Of a stretch of DNA of 64,000 bases, positions 10,582-25,621 are shown piece by piece. The notes below the pieces were generated by a model. It saw nothing but the letters and a program-made list of their open reading frames with translations. It ran no database searches and had not been told where the DNA came from. The position numbers and the translations under genes are program-made. How positions within the stretch are numbered: position 1 is the stretch's first letter; each line of letters begins with the position of its first letter. This stretch comes from Anoplolepis gracilipes (Eukaryota; Arthropoda; Insecta; Hymenoptera; Formicidae): the NCBI RefSeq assembly GCF_047496725.1, contig NC_132975.1, positions 14,408,501 to 14,472,500 of the forward strand. The letters are read 5' to 3'.

Positions 10582-12916
10582 GTAAGTAATTAAAATGGAA
10601 TCCGACCGGATCGTAACCGCCTGAAAGGAAGAGGAGCAGGAGGGGGAGCCGAAACGGGGTGACTACGACGTGCGTAGAACATGTCGAATTGAACTGCGAT
10701 TACAATTCCAGAATGTTGGCGAATAGGTCGAAAAGCCGTTATATCCGCGCGCGCGGGTCAACTGCCGGCCTCCCCTGGTATACCTCCTCCACTTCTATCC
10801 GTTTCCTAGCGTCGTATCCCCCTGCCTTACTCCAATATCCGTGCCCATCTCTTTCCTCGATTTCTCCCCGCTCCGCTTCTCTCTCACCCCCGTCGTCAGC
10901 CACGGCACTGGAATTCGAATTGTAATTTCTAACCGCGCGACTACGCACGAGCCATTACCTTGCCGTTCGAAATTCGTAAACGGATTGCGGATTCCCGGAC
11001 TTCCACGCGGCTCGTACTAAGAATCCACCCCGTATAGGGGTTGAATTCTTCGCGCCGAATATGCATGATACGAGCCGCCGCCGCCGGCGCTCTTCGTTCC
11101 ACTCGTCTTGTGTGTCATATTTTCAGTTGTATCGATATATGATAATATCATTCTCTCGTATTTACATCATTATCTATGTTGAAATGTTTTCGCGATTATA
11201 TCAATCGTGCACAAATCGTTCTCGATCCTCATGATTAAAATTAATAATTATTTTGTTCATGTTATATTATCTTGCGAGTGCCACTTTATAAATTTGACAT
11301 TTTAATCCTTGTTTGAAATATTTTCCTTTTTTCAGTTTAATGTACGTATTAATATAAAACATGTTTTTGATTTACTCGAACGATACACTGATAGAAAAAA
11401 TATTTTTTGTGTTTTATTCTCGAATGATGACAGCTATCTCTTTATTACTTTTCTCTTATATTTTCTGCCGCACACAAAATTTAAGAAAATCGTCCCATAT
11501 TAAGACATTCTCGTGGCCACTCAGCGATAATTGCGACATTATTAGAAATAATTTGTTCATGCCATTTCGGAGAATAAATATCGACTAGCTAGAACAATGT
11601 GTTAACTTCTTCTGACATCAAATATAGAACTTTTACCGCGCGCGCGTCTACTTTTTCTTCTCTACACCATAATCAAGATAACGAATTCTCGTTGAGCGAG
11701 CAAAATTATATCGACTATTTCATCGTACGTGACATACAGTAATTCTGTGCACATCTTGTGAACATCTGTCTCTTGCCTTTTCCTGCATTTTTTGTTCGCT
11801 GATTTTTATTAGAAAAATCTCTAAAAATCTCTTGCACACTTCTTTCTTTATATCTTTCAAATTAATGAACATAATTAAATTTCGCACAATTAAACTCAAT
11901 TTTCGATCATTCCAATATTTTCTATAATAAGATAATTAACAAATTTTAAGTCTTATTTAAAGTTTTAAATTTTCTATTACATTTAATAAAGGTTTCTTAA
12001 TTTCAAAATTTCGCTGCAAGATTCTCTGGAAAAATTAATAAAAAAATTTGATGGATAAATTTATACTTATCCACTTCGTGATAATGTTCGCGAGTACTTT
12101 TCGGCGATTCTCTCGAGAGGAAAAGAACACTTTGACAATGCGGCTGAACGAAGGGAAAGAGGGCGTTGGAGAAAAGAGAAGCACGAATGAATGAGGTCGG
12201 CGGAAATACTTGGCGAAGCAGCCGCTCGACATGGACCGTACCTATTATGAAGTAAAAGAGACCAACACAGAGAGGAAGAGCAAGTCCGAAAGTAAATTTA
12301 ATTCATAATCTGCTGCAATGCCTACTCTTGCCAACAACTCAGCTCTCATCAAGATTTCATTCAAGTTTTTTCCCTTCTCTTCGGTCACCGCAAAAAGTCA
12401 CTCTCCAAATGTCTTGCAAACTATACACAACATGCATCGTGGTAATTATCCATTTTTTTAAAACGATACGTACGTTGTTATTCTGAAAAAATTTTGCAAA
12501 GATATAGAAATTTAAAGCATAATGTATGTATGTTCGTTTTAGTAATTTTTTTAGAGTGAACAAGTCTTGTAAAATTTATCGTAAATTTTTAATCCATCCA
12601 AATGTTAAGATATATATTTTCTTCGTGATTATTAAGAATCAAATCTGATAAATACGTAGAGTTTCAGTATTAAAAGTTATAAATAACTCCAACTATTTAA
12701 ATCAAAATTAAAAAAAAAAAAAAATCTTCCGATATATCTTACTGACGTATAACGGATGCGTCGAGAGCTGAATAAACGAACCGTATCGATTAAACGCTGC
12801 TAAACTTCCGCCACAATTTCGTCCTATAATTCTCGAACGAGAAACAGCGCGGTTTTAATTAGCGATTGCCGGGCTTATGGGCTTATAAACTGATAGTAAC
12901 TTGTCGGTGGGGTAAC

Positions 12917-12948
12917 GCTATACGCGTATGACGTGTTACGCGTATAGC
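12917..12948. repeat. Perfect 12-bp inverted repeat
   Basis: gctatacgcgta, 8-nt spacer, tacgcgtatagc. It lies in a CpG-rich intergenic patch between the two genes. Confidence 0.8.
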
Positions 12949-13884
12949 CAGCCCGTCTTGGGCCGCACGTGGAATTAATCCCGCGGTTAGTATGCCGACC
13001 GGCGAATCGCGGCTTGTGTTACAATGTCAACGACAATAGACGGCAAAGTATTGTGTAAAGGTTGACACATACTCCTTCTCGATCTTCTAGCGCGATCCGG
13101 TTATCTCCGCTACGCCGACGTATCCGACGTTGTTGAACTTTCGTGAACGTTCCTCCTCCTGTCCCCGTTTCCCCTCCTCATGGCTCGCTCATGGCTGGAA
13201 AGCACATAAACACATAGTCGTCGGCCTGAGATTTAATCCGTCGATGGTAGATAGCGTCTCACTTTGCGGATTCACACGGTCCAAATATTACGAACAGCAG
13301 CCTAGCGCCGAATGTTGCTTCCCTCTTTTCCTCTTCCACCCCTCTCTCACAGTCTGTATTTAGCTTACCTGTGGCAAACAGACTCGTGAGTCGGGGTATG
13401 AAACGTTTTCAGAGTTCCCCGTAATCACGTAGACTTGAATGTTTAATTAGGGTAAAGAACTAAGATCAAATAATTCAAATAAACGAATCAGATAATTTAG
13501 CAGTGAAAGCTCATTTGTGATCAAAAGTTAAAATTTTTTCTCCCCTTCACATTTTTTTTCTTCTTATATTACTATAATTTTAATGTAATGGATCGCGGTG
13601 CACGAGAGATAAATTATAAATTAAGAAATAAAGTTTACAGGTTTTTTTCTCCCTTTTTATATGCTGTTTCACATAAAAAGAATGGATTTTATATTCATCA
13701 AAAAAGGTTGAGATGAGGGATACCGAACGAGAAGAAAAACACAATTTGTAGAGTTCTTACGTAACCCCTTGTTTTATTACATATGTCGAGAATATTCACA
13801 AGAATTTCTCGTTTCTTTTTGTTTTCTTGTAAATAACAACATTCAACTCAACGTCGCAAAGCATATCGTAATATATTATTTAAC

Positions 13885-13906
13885 ATATATATATATATAT
13901 ATATAC
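13885..13906. repeat. (AT)n microsatellite
   Basis: Uninterrupted AT run. Confidence 0.9.
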
Positions 13907-14912
13907 TCAATATAGTCCCCCGTAATTCGTATATTTATATTTATATATATAATATATTTGTATTTTTTCATATTTATAATTTGCGTGTTATGTATACATA
14001 TATACCTTCGCGTTTAATATGTCTCGTCGCGCGCTTATAACGCCGAGACGGCGAATTTCTCACGTCGATCCGTATATTACTCATTAGGTCAAAATATCAC
14101 TCGCTAAGATTTTACCCTTGTGCGCGGGAAATTTCTCCGTGCGGGGAACGACGGCGTACGAATGAACTGAAAAGCGGAAATTGCGAAAAACGGAAAAACG
14201 AATTAATGACATATGTCGGCGTACGTGACACGCCGCACACTATTTACGACACTCTGACGAAGCTTACTCTACGTGTAATCCTTATCACTTGTATACTTGT
14301 ATATTTACAGGATTCGTCGATGAGACGAGTCAACATTCGAGCACCCTTAGACCGATAATTCAAATAATTTTTATCGCCATTTTCCCTTAGCCAATCGCGA
14401 ATTAAATTATAAGTCATTGTCCGTGACGTAGGAGTGTTTGTTTTAGATATTGAAAATTATTTTATAATTTCAATTATATCATTTTTGCCGTCCTTTCAAG
14501 TTAACGGGTGATTTGCAATAATTTTGTGATTTTTTCCGATAGTACGTTTTGGATTTATGATTTAGATAAGATTTCGAAGAAATCCGAAAGAAAATACGAC
14601 GCTAACGGAAAATGGCATTACGCATGTTACGCACAAGAAATCACTGTTGCTTTACAATGTGCACAATCATATACATACGTACATACATATGTGCTAATGC
14701 GAGCTCTATGTGAGTTAACGGCAGAGATCGATTCTCGAGAGCCGACGTTTTTTGAGTATTTTTAGGCACGACCGACTTATTTTTATTTTGCTGCTTAATT
14801 TTTCGCTTTTTGCGAAGACCAAGTTATTTAAAATATTAAACACTGACTCTTTTGAGAATCTTCCTCTCGCGTAGAATTATAAAATATACTTTGTTTTCTG
14901 GCTCGCGCATCC

Positions 14913-14917
<5 letters not shown>

Positions 14918-14952
<35 letters not shown>
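14918..14952. repeat. (GT)n microsatellite
   Basis: GT run. It accounts for the HTHTHT-type open frame on the minus strand. Confidence 0.95.
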
Positions 14953-14960
<8 letters not shown>

Positions 14961-16311
14961 ATGTATGCAGCTCTATGACTGATAAAAGTCATGAAAATAA
15001 AATGTTCAAATATCATTTATAAATAATCGGCCGTGCCTATTAATGTTTTGAAATAAATGACATCACGCTGCGCCCCGGATTGAATACAATTATCTTTAGA
15101 AAAGAATTTTAAAATATTCATATTTCCTCTGAAAATTAGGTAAGACGATTAGAAGATTGAAGTGAATAAATTTATGAAAAAGAAAGTAATAATATTAAGG
15201 AGCATTTTTACATATATTAAAAGATTGAACTGAATAAATTTATATATGAAAAAGATGATAATATTAAGAAACATTTTTTACGTAATTCATTGTGATGCTA
15301 AATATAAAAATGTATTTTAAAATTGCATTTAAATATCGTTATTAAATGCAATCTAGGCTGTGAAACATTTCTCTCGCAATCTTTTTTTTTTGTTTTTTTT
15401 TCTAAAAACTGCTCTTTTCTATAGACTTTCATAATTTTATTTTACCAAAATCGAACCGTTTACAATGCACGTACAAAGAATATCTTTTCACGCCGGTTAA
15501 TCCTTCACGCGTAAACGCGCACAAACATTTCGTTTGACAGTCTGAGAAACAATCGTTGGTTTGCGTTGAGCAGATCGGGATTCGAATTTGTCGCGATAAG
15601 ATTTGCAGATTGCACTGCACCCAGAGAAAACTGCGACGCGAGCGCGTGATCTTGTCATGCTTATGACTCTTAAAAGGTTACAAGACCGAGAGGTAGTCTC
15701 GCGAATGATACGATTACAGACCTCATCAGGGTAAGTCCTACGTAATCCCTAAGTCGGGCCGTTCCCTTCTTTAATCCGTACCGGGCATTAACTCCTTTGC
15801 GCGCAGAGTGCAGGGACTCTCGAACCTGTTGCTTTAAACAAGATGTACGCTGAATAATGGATATTCCTAAGTAGTTCGAAGCCCGCTTAAAACCGACGTG
15901 GCAGCCGCTCGCGACCGTCTACGAACAAATCCCAATTTGATCAATTAACGCGTAAACAAATTGATCGCGCGATGTAACGGCGTGGTGAAACGGGATTCGA
16001 TCACACATTCACGGACAAGGTTCTAATTTATTTTGCATTTATTTCCTCCCGATTCTCCAATCTTGCGGAGAGATTTCTAACTGGAAAATTCATCTCCATG
16101 TTAATGTATGATGAATGAAATCTGAAATGCATACCTGTCGATCTGTTTCATCGTGTACGTTATAAGGACAGTTAATTTTTACAAGAACATTTTTTGTGTG
16201 TTTGTGCGAACATAAAAATAACGAGTACAATAAAAGTCAGGTAATAAAAGATAAGCTTTTAATGCTACGCTTAAGATCATTCGTTGTACTTATCTGGGAT
16301 TATGACGTCAG

Positions 16312-17046
16312 AAACGACAAATGCAAAACGTGATAATAAATTGTCCTTCTTCGCGTGTCTATTATTTATATCCCTCATATCGCGATAGCGTGTCGTGATA
16401 AAATGTGCCGAAACCTGTTGTTTCATTATCTTTAAATTAATTATTAAACATATAAGTCAAATTTATTTATGACAGTTGATAATGAGAAGGAAAAATTTTC
16501 AAATTCAATTAATTCATTAATAAATTAATAGCATTCGGCACATGAATCTTTTTTATCGAGTATGAGTTTTGACACGCGGAAGAATCAATTTATTTCAATA
16601 ACAACAAAGAGAAACGCAAATGGTAATAATAAATTATCCTTCTTCGCATGTCTATTATTTATACCCCCCCCCCCCACATATTGCAGAAGCGCCACATTAT
16701 CGTGATAAAATGTGCTGAAAGCTGTTTCATCATCTTGAAATTAATAAACAAATATATAAGTCAATTTATATCTGTCTTACATTATTATTTATGACAGTTG
16801 ATAAGGAAAGATTACCATCTGATTCGTATAAATTAATTGCTGTTTCATCATCTTGAAATTAATAAACAAATATATAAGTCAATTTATATCTGTCTTACAT
16901 TATTATTTATGACAGTTGATAAGGAAAGATTACCATCTGATTCGTATAAATTAATTGCTTTGGCACATTCTATAAATCTTTTTTATCGAGTATGAATTTT
17001 GACACGCAGAAAAGAATCAATTTATTTCAATAACAACAAAGAAAAA
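16312..17046. repeat. Nested tandem duplication
   Basis: Two diverged copies of a roughly 300-bp unit (from about 16312 and 16612) share ccttcttcgcrtgtctatta, atgacagttgataa, ttttttatcgagtatgaa and tcaatttatttcaataacaa. Inside the second copy a 118-bp segment (16721-16838) is repeated at 16839-16956 with no difference that I can see. Confidence 0.9.
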
Positions 17047-18079
17047 TCGATATAATTTTTTATTTTCAAATTTATATGCGGTTTCGAAGAAACCTACTTT
17101 GCAATCAATGAATTCCTCGTCATACTATATCTCCATTCCGTTTCACTTCTTTCGCCGCAAATTTTTCATTTTCTTTTTCTCCCCCTTTGCGTCGTCCCCC
17201 TACTACCTTCGACAGTCTCCTTAAGCGAGAGCAACTTCTCTGTACCGAATCTGACGTTTTAATCTCAAGTATCCAGATGGGATCCATGATTTCGTACGTA
17301 AGGATGCAAGGGCTCGAACGAGGTGGAGAATCGGAGGATTTGGAATGTACTCTTGGCAGAACAGAAAGGGTGTGTCTGCGGAGGGAAGAAGGGGAGAATC
17401 GATGTTAGAGATAATACGCGCTCGCGCAATGCCATAGTATCCGAAAAAAAAAAGTTGCCGATGCTTAAGGAATACATCGCAACTTGACACGAGTCGGACT
17501 TGATGACAAAAAATATCTAAACTCTGTTTGAAACGCGATTTACACTCTCGCGCGACTGTTCTCTCGAGATACACGCATCATTACATGTACGAATGATCTT
17601 CAAACGCAATTCTCTTCTACATATTGTCAATAAAAATTGAAAATCTCTTTATTACGTATACTAATGAAATAGGAAAAAAACCATATTTTTTTTTCGAACG
17701 GGTGTATAAAGTTAAAAATAGTTCAAAATCCCATCGGGGATGGGGCTCTTTTTCTCAGTCGTAAACTTTAATCCAATATTAAGCTCGAGTGGTTTCGTTT
17801 TGATATTCCGAAATACTGGGATTATCGCGCGACTAAAATTCTCCCATGATGCAGTTAAAAAATATAACGACTCATTCTCACACGTTCTCAAATTGCACTC
17901 GCAGAGACGGGATCACTGGTATTTGTTGTTTGCGTCATTGATTACGGCGTTATACAATATATTACATTGAAAGCGATAGTCGTTGCACTTTGTTAATATC
18001 ATCCCTTTTTCGTTCTCGTGGTTCCGCCCATCGCCCATTCCGCGCATCTCACCCTCGTCTGAGTTCATGCACACGTACA

Positions 18080-18123
18080 CACAAGAAGACACACACATAC
18101 ACACACACACATACACACACACG
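18080..18123. repeat. (CA)n-rich tract
   Basis: Interrupted CA run, with a (TG)n run at 18310-18332 just downstream. Confidence 0.9.
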
Positions 18124-18495
18124 CAATCTTACAATGAGGGGGATCGGTGGGGGATTCGTGTTCCTTCAATTGTTGGCCACTCTTGAACTTTGTCGCTACA
18201 CTAACTTGGCACGCGCGTAAATTATTCTCCGTCATTTAATACGAACGTTAACTACCTCGGTCAGTCTTTGTGTCACTCGTGTGTAATTATGTGTACATAT
18301 GTGTATATATGTGTGTGTGTGTGTGTGTGTGTATGCATACGTATGGACTGTAGGAGTATATATGTATTCGCGTCGGTCTCCTTTTGTGTATCGTTTAAAT
18401 TCTAATTTTCCTTCCCTTTAGTTTTTAATCGAGTTCTTTATAATTAGGGAGAATCAACACCTATCGCGTATCAATGACGAGAACTTGGATTTTGT

Positions 18496-18566
18496 TTATC
18501 GAATTATCGTTACGGCCAGACTAATTAGTAGTAGCGTCACGGTCGTCGTCACGCCCGTTGCTGAAT
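18496..18566 (-). CDS. DIP terminal exon (GPI-signal-like tail)
   Basis: 71 nt after acceptor ..tttgtctaattccag. With the carried G it encodes DSATGVTTTVTLLLISLAV, then TIIR and TAA. Small residues (SATG) followed by a hydrophobic stretch at the extreme C-terminus fit a GPI attachment signal. The phase agrees exactly with the exon at 21179, which supports it despite its length. Confidence 0.87.
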
Positions 18567-21017
18567 CTGGAATTAGACAAAATTTCACTATTTAGGACAA
18601 AAGGCACATTGGAAGATTTTTTGTGGAAAAAAATATTTCTAAATTTAATTATGCGCAACAATTTAAATACCTACGTAAAAATCAATAATTAGTGCTGTGC
18701 TCTATTTCAAGAATAGACATTTCGACATTCATATTAATAACAAATCTTTGAATTAATTATAAGACATCGATAGATCTATGTAAGAAGTGATTTTCACATA
18801 GTCGTCTTTTTAAATAGTTAGAACTTTATCAACATATTTGGAAATACGTCTATATTTTAAGAGATTCTCGACATCTCAAAGAAACAGTACTAACACCGGG
18901 TTATATTCGCTCTCGTTGCCACGAGACAACACGCAAATAAAAAAAAAGAAAAAAAAAAAAAAAAAAACCGAAGGCTCTCTCACCATCGACAGCCTCGAGA
19001 GGTCAATGCACAATCAAGGACTCCTCGACGAGAATCTGTCGTTACCCCGTTGCACGAAGCTTGCCACGAAAGAATCCCTTTCCCTCCGAGTGGAAACACA
19101 GGGGAGCAAAAAGAGAGGGGAGAGGAGGGCGGGGGGGGGGGGAAGGGAGGAAAAGGTGCCGATGGCCGACAGACCGAGGAGCGAGGTAGATAGATATACA
19201 GAAGGGGTGGAAAAAGGATAGAACGCAAAGGGAGGAGAGAAAAAAAATCGGGAAAAATGGGAAGTCAGTTATTCTTCCGGTTGGCTTGCTGCGTACCGTT
19301 AGCTATTACTCGCTTGGAGAGAAATATATTCTCCGGCCTTTTCCCGGCCTCACTCATCTCTAATTACGAATCAGAAACAACCCGGTGGGCCGCCGCCTCC
19401 GGATCACCCGTTCCGTCCACCACCCCGTCGTTCCCTTCATCCACCCTCTTCCAAGACCCTTTCTTCGTCTTCTCCGAGTCTCATCCAAAAGCTCGCGCAA
19501 GCAGTAAGTTGCCTCGACTCCCCTTTCTTTTATCCGGCCTCTGCTGTGCTGCCCCGAGAGAATTTCTTCGCTTCGCTACTTTTGTACGATCTTACCTTCC
19601 TTCAATTCGCGATTTCTCCTTCTATCCCACTTTTTCTCTTTCTCTCCTTTCTCCTTCTTTTCAACTCTACGAGAGAAGAATGGTGCGCGGCGTTATGTAT
19701 TTATGATCGATATTTATATCTCATTATCTCATCGCGCGCGGAAAATGAGTACGGATGACGGTCTGTCATATTAGATTTTTAAAAGTTCAAATTGATATAA
19801 TTTTAGTATAAACCTAAGAATTTATTAGAAAGAGTTTATTTGTTGATAATTAAATTTATTCACTATATTATTAGTTATTATTATATTTCTTAGTAGATAA
19901 TTTCCTACATCTACGACGTCTATCACGAAAAAAATAAAATGTCTAACATACATATATAAAAATTTGACTTGACCGTTTCACTCCTGAGAAATATTACTAA
20001 AATTTATAGTAGAAAAATATCTATTAAAAATAATAATTATAATAATAAATATAACTAATAATCTAACGTAATAAATAAATATATGTATACACTAATCCGA
20101 TATAATAAAAAAAAAAAAAAAAAAAAACGATATATGATGTTGTGAGATGTGCATGACACGCGCAGTCTCCCGTATCTTTTACCAATATCGGATATCGAAT
20201 CCATCGCAATTGTCTGATATCAACCTCAGCTTGTGACTTTACAACGAAATTAAGACCAAGCTTCTCTCGTCGAGTAGTCCTTGTTAGCGTTTTACGTTGG
20301 AACACAATTTTCCGGGTCCTCTCGCGCACAACATTCGTTATTTCTCGCACCCGTCTTCATTTGCGAAGACGCTTACATGCGGAGGTTTGCAAAGCAGTTT
20401 CCCTCGTTACGGTTCCGCCCTTTTTCCATGCAAAATTACCTACTTCTGCGAGACTATCGCGATCGTCTCCGGATTTTCACACTGCGCCATTATGCAAATT
20501 CTTTTTAAAAGTAACCGCGGTCGAGCGAGATATTGAGGGACCGGTATGGGGGAACGAACGGGGATTGAATTACCGAAGAAGGAATGGGAGGGGGGAAAGG
20601 GGGGGAGGGAAGGGGGAAGATGAGAAGCCGGACGGGGAAAGGGGGAAAAAAATGCGAGCGTAGAAAAGAATTATCCGATAATGCCGAAGGCTCGGCGGAA
20701 TTATGAAAGGTGCTACACCTGGCCTGGACCCGCGCTCGGAAACGCGGTAGAAACGCAGCCGTTTAAATGCCGTGGCGGAGCCGCGAAATGCCAGATAAAC
20801 CGCACCTTCCGAGAGGAAAACTTGTCGCGTTTTGTCTCCTCGTGTGCAAGCTCGTACCGAAATCCACGAGAATTTTAATCGCGCATCCGTTTATTGTTCG
20901 GCATCCGGTGTATCGCTTAATCGGTCGCATTAAATTCGAATTTATTACGCGCTATAACAATAGAATTATAATAATTATAATAATAGAATTATTTTTTTTT
21001 TTTTTTTGATACTGATA

Positions 21018-21060
<43 letters not shown>

Positions 21061-24000
21061 AATGAATGTTATTAGTGTGAAAAAAGAAATGTACTTTTAC
21101 GCGAATATGATCTCTTTTTGGGAAAAATTTATCAAGTTTATAACAAAAAAAAAAAAAAAAATTAAATATCAAACTTACCCTTATCGGGAGGCCAGTTGTA
21201 ATTTCTTTTCCTATCCAGCTCAGATGACTTTTGCTCCGATCTTCCGATTTCGTTAAGGTTTGACTGGAACTTGGTACCTTGAGAGAAAAATACAAAAGAT
21301 GAGAAATATTATTAATGTGAAAAAAAAAAATGATTTTGAGAAGTACGTCGGCGTAACGTTAATGATAAATGAAATACAAGAGCTTTGATAAAAATATCTC
21401 GTCGAGTTGAGAAATTCACTGTGTATTAGAAGCAATTTGTGTTTTCCGGATGTTACGGAAATGAATTAAAAATTGAATCTCGCCTCGAGACTGCACGGTA
21501 TAAAGTCAGGGTTGTCTCAGAGGGGACGAGATCTGAGAGACAGAGTACAGAAGGAGCGAAAGGAGATTGTGCGATTCGCATAGCCTGTGGAACCGCGGAC
21601 AAAGGGATGTGCGACGAGTGGCCCTCTCGACTGAAGATGTTTACGAGCCTGTTACGCATAAAGTGGGTGGCAAACGCGTTAACTAGTATGCAAACTCCGG
21701 GTAAACACAATTCCCTTATCCCGCGCCAAGTAGATTCTATCCATGTCACGACACACGCTTGTGTCGCTAGCCCGCCGGTTCGGATTACATTCTTGTAACG
21801 AAATAGAATTCGCGCTACGAGTATATTTTGATAAAATTACACAGTCAGACTTATGTATTATATATATACATCACGTGTTCACGTCGTCTATGCCGTGTAT
21901 TATACGCTAGCGAATTAAGAGAGAGAGAGAGACACATGAACAAATAAATATTACAAAATTTAAACAAATGATATTTAAAACACATATATGATTAATATCT
22001 AGTAAAACTTTTTTTTTTTTTTTTGACGCTCAAATAAATTTCATTTCACCGGCTAAACAATTAATATACCTTTATATATATTATTTTTATTTACGATGTA
22101 ATTATATCTCTAAATATAAATATTTTATGAGAAAATAATAATAATAAATTACGTTAAAATTTACATAAAAATTCTACAATTTTTTTTTTTCCAATTTATT
22201 CACAGTTTTCATCTATCGACACATTCTTAGTATTTCTCGTTATTTATCGTAAAATTAAAACTGCTCGTTTTTATGAATTTCTATGACTTTTCCACAGCTG
22301 TGTGTGAGCGGTAAATTGACTAAAGCTCCACCGACAGACGCAAGTGCGTCTAACACGAGGAACAGGAAATAGCAGGACCGGCACAACCTGCGCTTACGGC
22401 TTAATTTCGAGATACTCGCGGAGCAAAGCTGCTCGTGAATACCGCTTTGTGTCTTCGTTCGTTCCCGCCCCTTCCCGCTGATTAGATTTGTAAGTTCACG
22501 GCCCCCGAGGCAGAGCAATGCAAGCTAGTTTGGGCAAGGCGAGGTCGAGGAACACGATCTTGGCACGATAGCCTATTTCGGGCAAGGTAATGGGCGATCA
22601 TGACGGTGTAGAGCGCTTGCGCCACCGTGTATGCACATGTCCATGTGTGCATAATACCGGGTAGCTGATAGTACGTAAGGTCTCCACCACGGCCGGATAC
22701 ACCCTCGGACAACGAGGTGAGACACCGTTGTACGGCGACGCAATGGATAGGCTAGACAGACGTATGCAAATCTCGGCCAAACATTAACAGTGACAGTGTG
22801 TATCATGCGCTATACGTATCACGCTGCTGCCTGCCCTGAGGGTAGGGTCAGTTCTATAGTTTCCTATATGCGAGAATCTCTATCGCGACGCGGGCGGCTC
22901 TGTTTCTGTGGCTATATGGTATGTTGGCGACGACGTATTTAGGGAACGTATATAGCTGCGAGAGCACGGACCCGTGTAAGCTCGTGGGAGGGTGTTATCT
23001 GTATAGCAACTTGGAATTTTGTTATGGAGATAGTCGACACAATTGCGAGAGATGAGGTAAGGTTTCAAAAAAGAGAAAACATTGGAAGAAAAGAAGAATA
23101 AATATTAAAACTGACATATCGTTTTTAGACTCTAGCTCTTTTAATTGTTTAATATAAAAATTTACAGCGTGAACATTTACTAGAGATTGTGCTCTTTTAC
23201 CGCTCTTGCATCTCAGTTTTGATAATATTATTTTAAATGTTTGAACAAATGATTTCCCTTTTTAAAAAAGGAGTGAAATTGAAGAAACTAGTCTTTGAAA
23301 CCATAATTGAAAAGATATACAGAAAGATAAAAAAAAATGATAAACACAAATAAATTTAAAACATATGAAATCAATTTAAAAATTTACATGTAAATTGATA
23401 TAATATATTAGTTATTACTGTAAATAATATGATTTGTCGTAGGAGTCGCGAGAAAAACATTTTTAAATTTGAATAATTTTCGATACAAACTGATTTAGCA
23501 TATAAACGAGGCAACGAATGTACAAGCATAGGCTTCTGATGAGCAAACTCAATAAGCGGAGCAAGTTTATATTACAGTCATGGTAGAGTGTACCTTCATT
23601 TCGCTGAGGAATAACGATATATGTATATCAGTTTCAAAAAACATATGTCAGGTTTAGTATATTCCTCCCTTTATCAAAAAATACACAGTTAAAATAAAAA
23701 CACAAATGAAGAAATTTATATGTAACTTGTGTTAAAATTGTAATTCCGTTGTTAGCTCCTTGTAACCTCAATAAATTTAAAACGTTAGCGTCATTAATCA
23801 TCAAATATTATACATTTCAGAAAAATAAAATATTTAATTTCCACTTATTGTACTTATTTAGAAATCAATACGTTCATTAAACATACGTCATATAAATATA
23901 TATATATATATATAAATTAACACGAGAATTTGCTTTTATATGAGCCCGCTTTATAGTAGAAAAAAATAAAAAAATATTGATAAACGTTTTCAGACGCTCT

Positions 24001-24197
24001 GACCTAAATTCACGTGTCGCATATAAAACTGCGATGAAACATTCACCGGTGTATCATTACATGTATCTGTATTACTATCTCTTCTCTTTCATAGTACTAT
24101 TTTTAGAAATATCTAAAATATGAAAAAAAAACGCACGAGTCGCATCTGTAAGAATGTAATCCTCCGATATATCGGTATTTCTGTATTAAACATAATT

Positions 24198-24244
<47 letters not shown>

Positions 24245-25579
24245 CGAGGTGTTAAATGGTGTATTGATACATGTTCAATAAATTTATCAAAATAAAATAT
24301 ATATCGGTTCTAAAAAAAATTGCAATTGCATTTGTAGAAAAGTATCTACTCTAAAATAATTCATCAAAAAGATAAAATGTCGTGTAATTTTACATCAAGT
24401 ATAATTCGAAAAAACTATTTATTTTTGTGCTTTTATAATTTTCTCGATTTTAAAGGGGAAACAAGAAAAGACTGGAAAGAAGAGCTTTAAAAAAAATGAG
24501 AATTTAATTGACGGTTATTATGTTTGATTTTTCGCCTCGAGTCGCGAGATATTCGCACTTATTCATTCACACGTTTGCGCGGATTCGAAAACAGGTCGAC
24601 GCAATATTTAATGAATTTTCGCTGAAACTGTGTGCGAATTTAGCCCGCATTCTGAATTCCGTGAATATTAAACGATCCGCGTGTATACGCTCGCTTCTCG
24701 GGCGAGCTGATGTTGGCCGATATTGGCACGCGCGACAAAGTCAATGCTACTTGTGTCCCTGAGGTGCAGCTGCCTGGCTAACTTGTTCCCCAAGAAAATT
24801 AACAGCGGTCTAAGGTCGTGCGCACGCTGAGATCTAAACTTATACGGCCGTGTCACGCGGCGCGCAATATTGCCACGGCAATGTTGTACTTGTAATTAAC
24901 GCGTCTCTTTACGATGTTGATTCATGTCATAAATAATTTCACCGAACCGACACGCAAGGACGGGCAGGATTTCTTGCTGAATTCTTCGAGAATTTACTTT
25001 AATCACGCTTTAAGAAAATTACCGTTTATCGACTCCCCCGATCCTTAACTCTTTTCCGATAAAACCTCTAAAATGTATACATTTGCAAGAAACTCAATCT
25101 CTCCTTTCGTCTAATTCAATTTTATTTATTCAAAAAAAGTGAAGAAAATAAATTGATCCCAAATTGCGTTTCTTTTTTTAAATTTTCCTTTCTCTATTCT
25201 CCATGATACTACTGTACGCATTATATACGTACGATAGAATAGGAGACGTGTTAATCGTACGAAGGCACGCGGCTAAACCAATCGCTATACATGCTCTCCC
25301 AGAATTACAGGCAGGTAACGCTGCCCCGGGGAATTAAGCGACACCTAAGGGCATATGTACTCCGGGAGATGTCACGATACCGCGACAATACTTGCTCTGT
25401 TTCCCATCGGAACCTCAAAGTGACTTATCGCCGTAGGCCGGGTACGGTTGCTTCTGTAATTTGCCGTCGTGAAATGCGAGCTAAACGAGAGACGAAAATA
25501 GAGAATACCTGTGAAAGGCGCAATCATACGATAGCTTAGAGTACATGAATCGTCACAATTTACCGGCGACGTAGCTACG

Positions 25580-25621
<42 letters not shown>

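Larger units (their letters stand above)
10582..18495. other. Intergenic region upstream of the candidate exon and downstream of DIP
   Basis: Holds CpG-rich patches (about 10.6-11.1, 12.8-13.4 and 15.5-16.0 kb), the palindrome at 12917, microsatellites and the nested duplication at 16.3-17.0 kb. The 3' UTR of the DIP gene must lie just below 18496, but its end is not evident. Confidence 0.6.

Noticed and set aside
13372..13424. Minus-strand segment with donor CAG|gtaagc, open as YVITGNSENVSYPDSRV
   Set aside because: The acceptor lacks a pyrimidine tract and it lies beyond the DIP stop codon, with no partner exon.
19257..19706. 149-codon plus-strand open frame
   Set aside because: Low-complexity Pro/Ser/Phe-rich sequence in a pyrimidine-rich patch inside a DIP intron. 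A gtaagt occurs within it but no convincing exon partner.
22255..22518. Minus-strand frame with a hydrophobic tail, considered as the DIP last exon
   Set aside because: No good acceptor, and it ends in a charged tail. The exon at 18566-18496 fits phase and chemistry far better.
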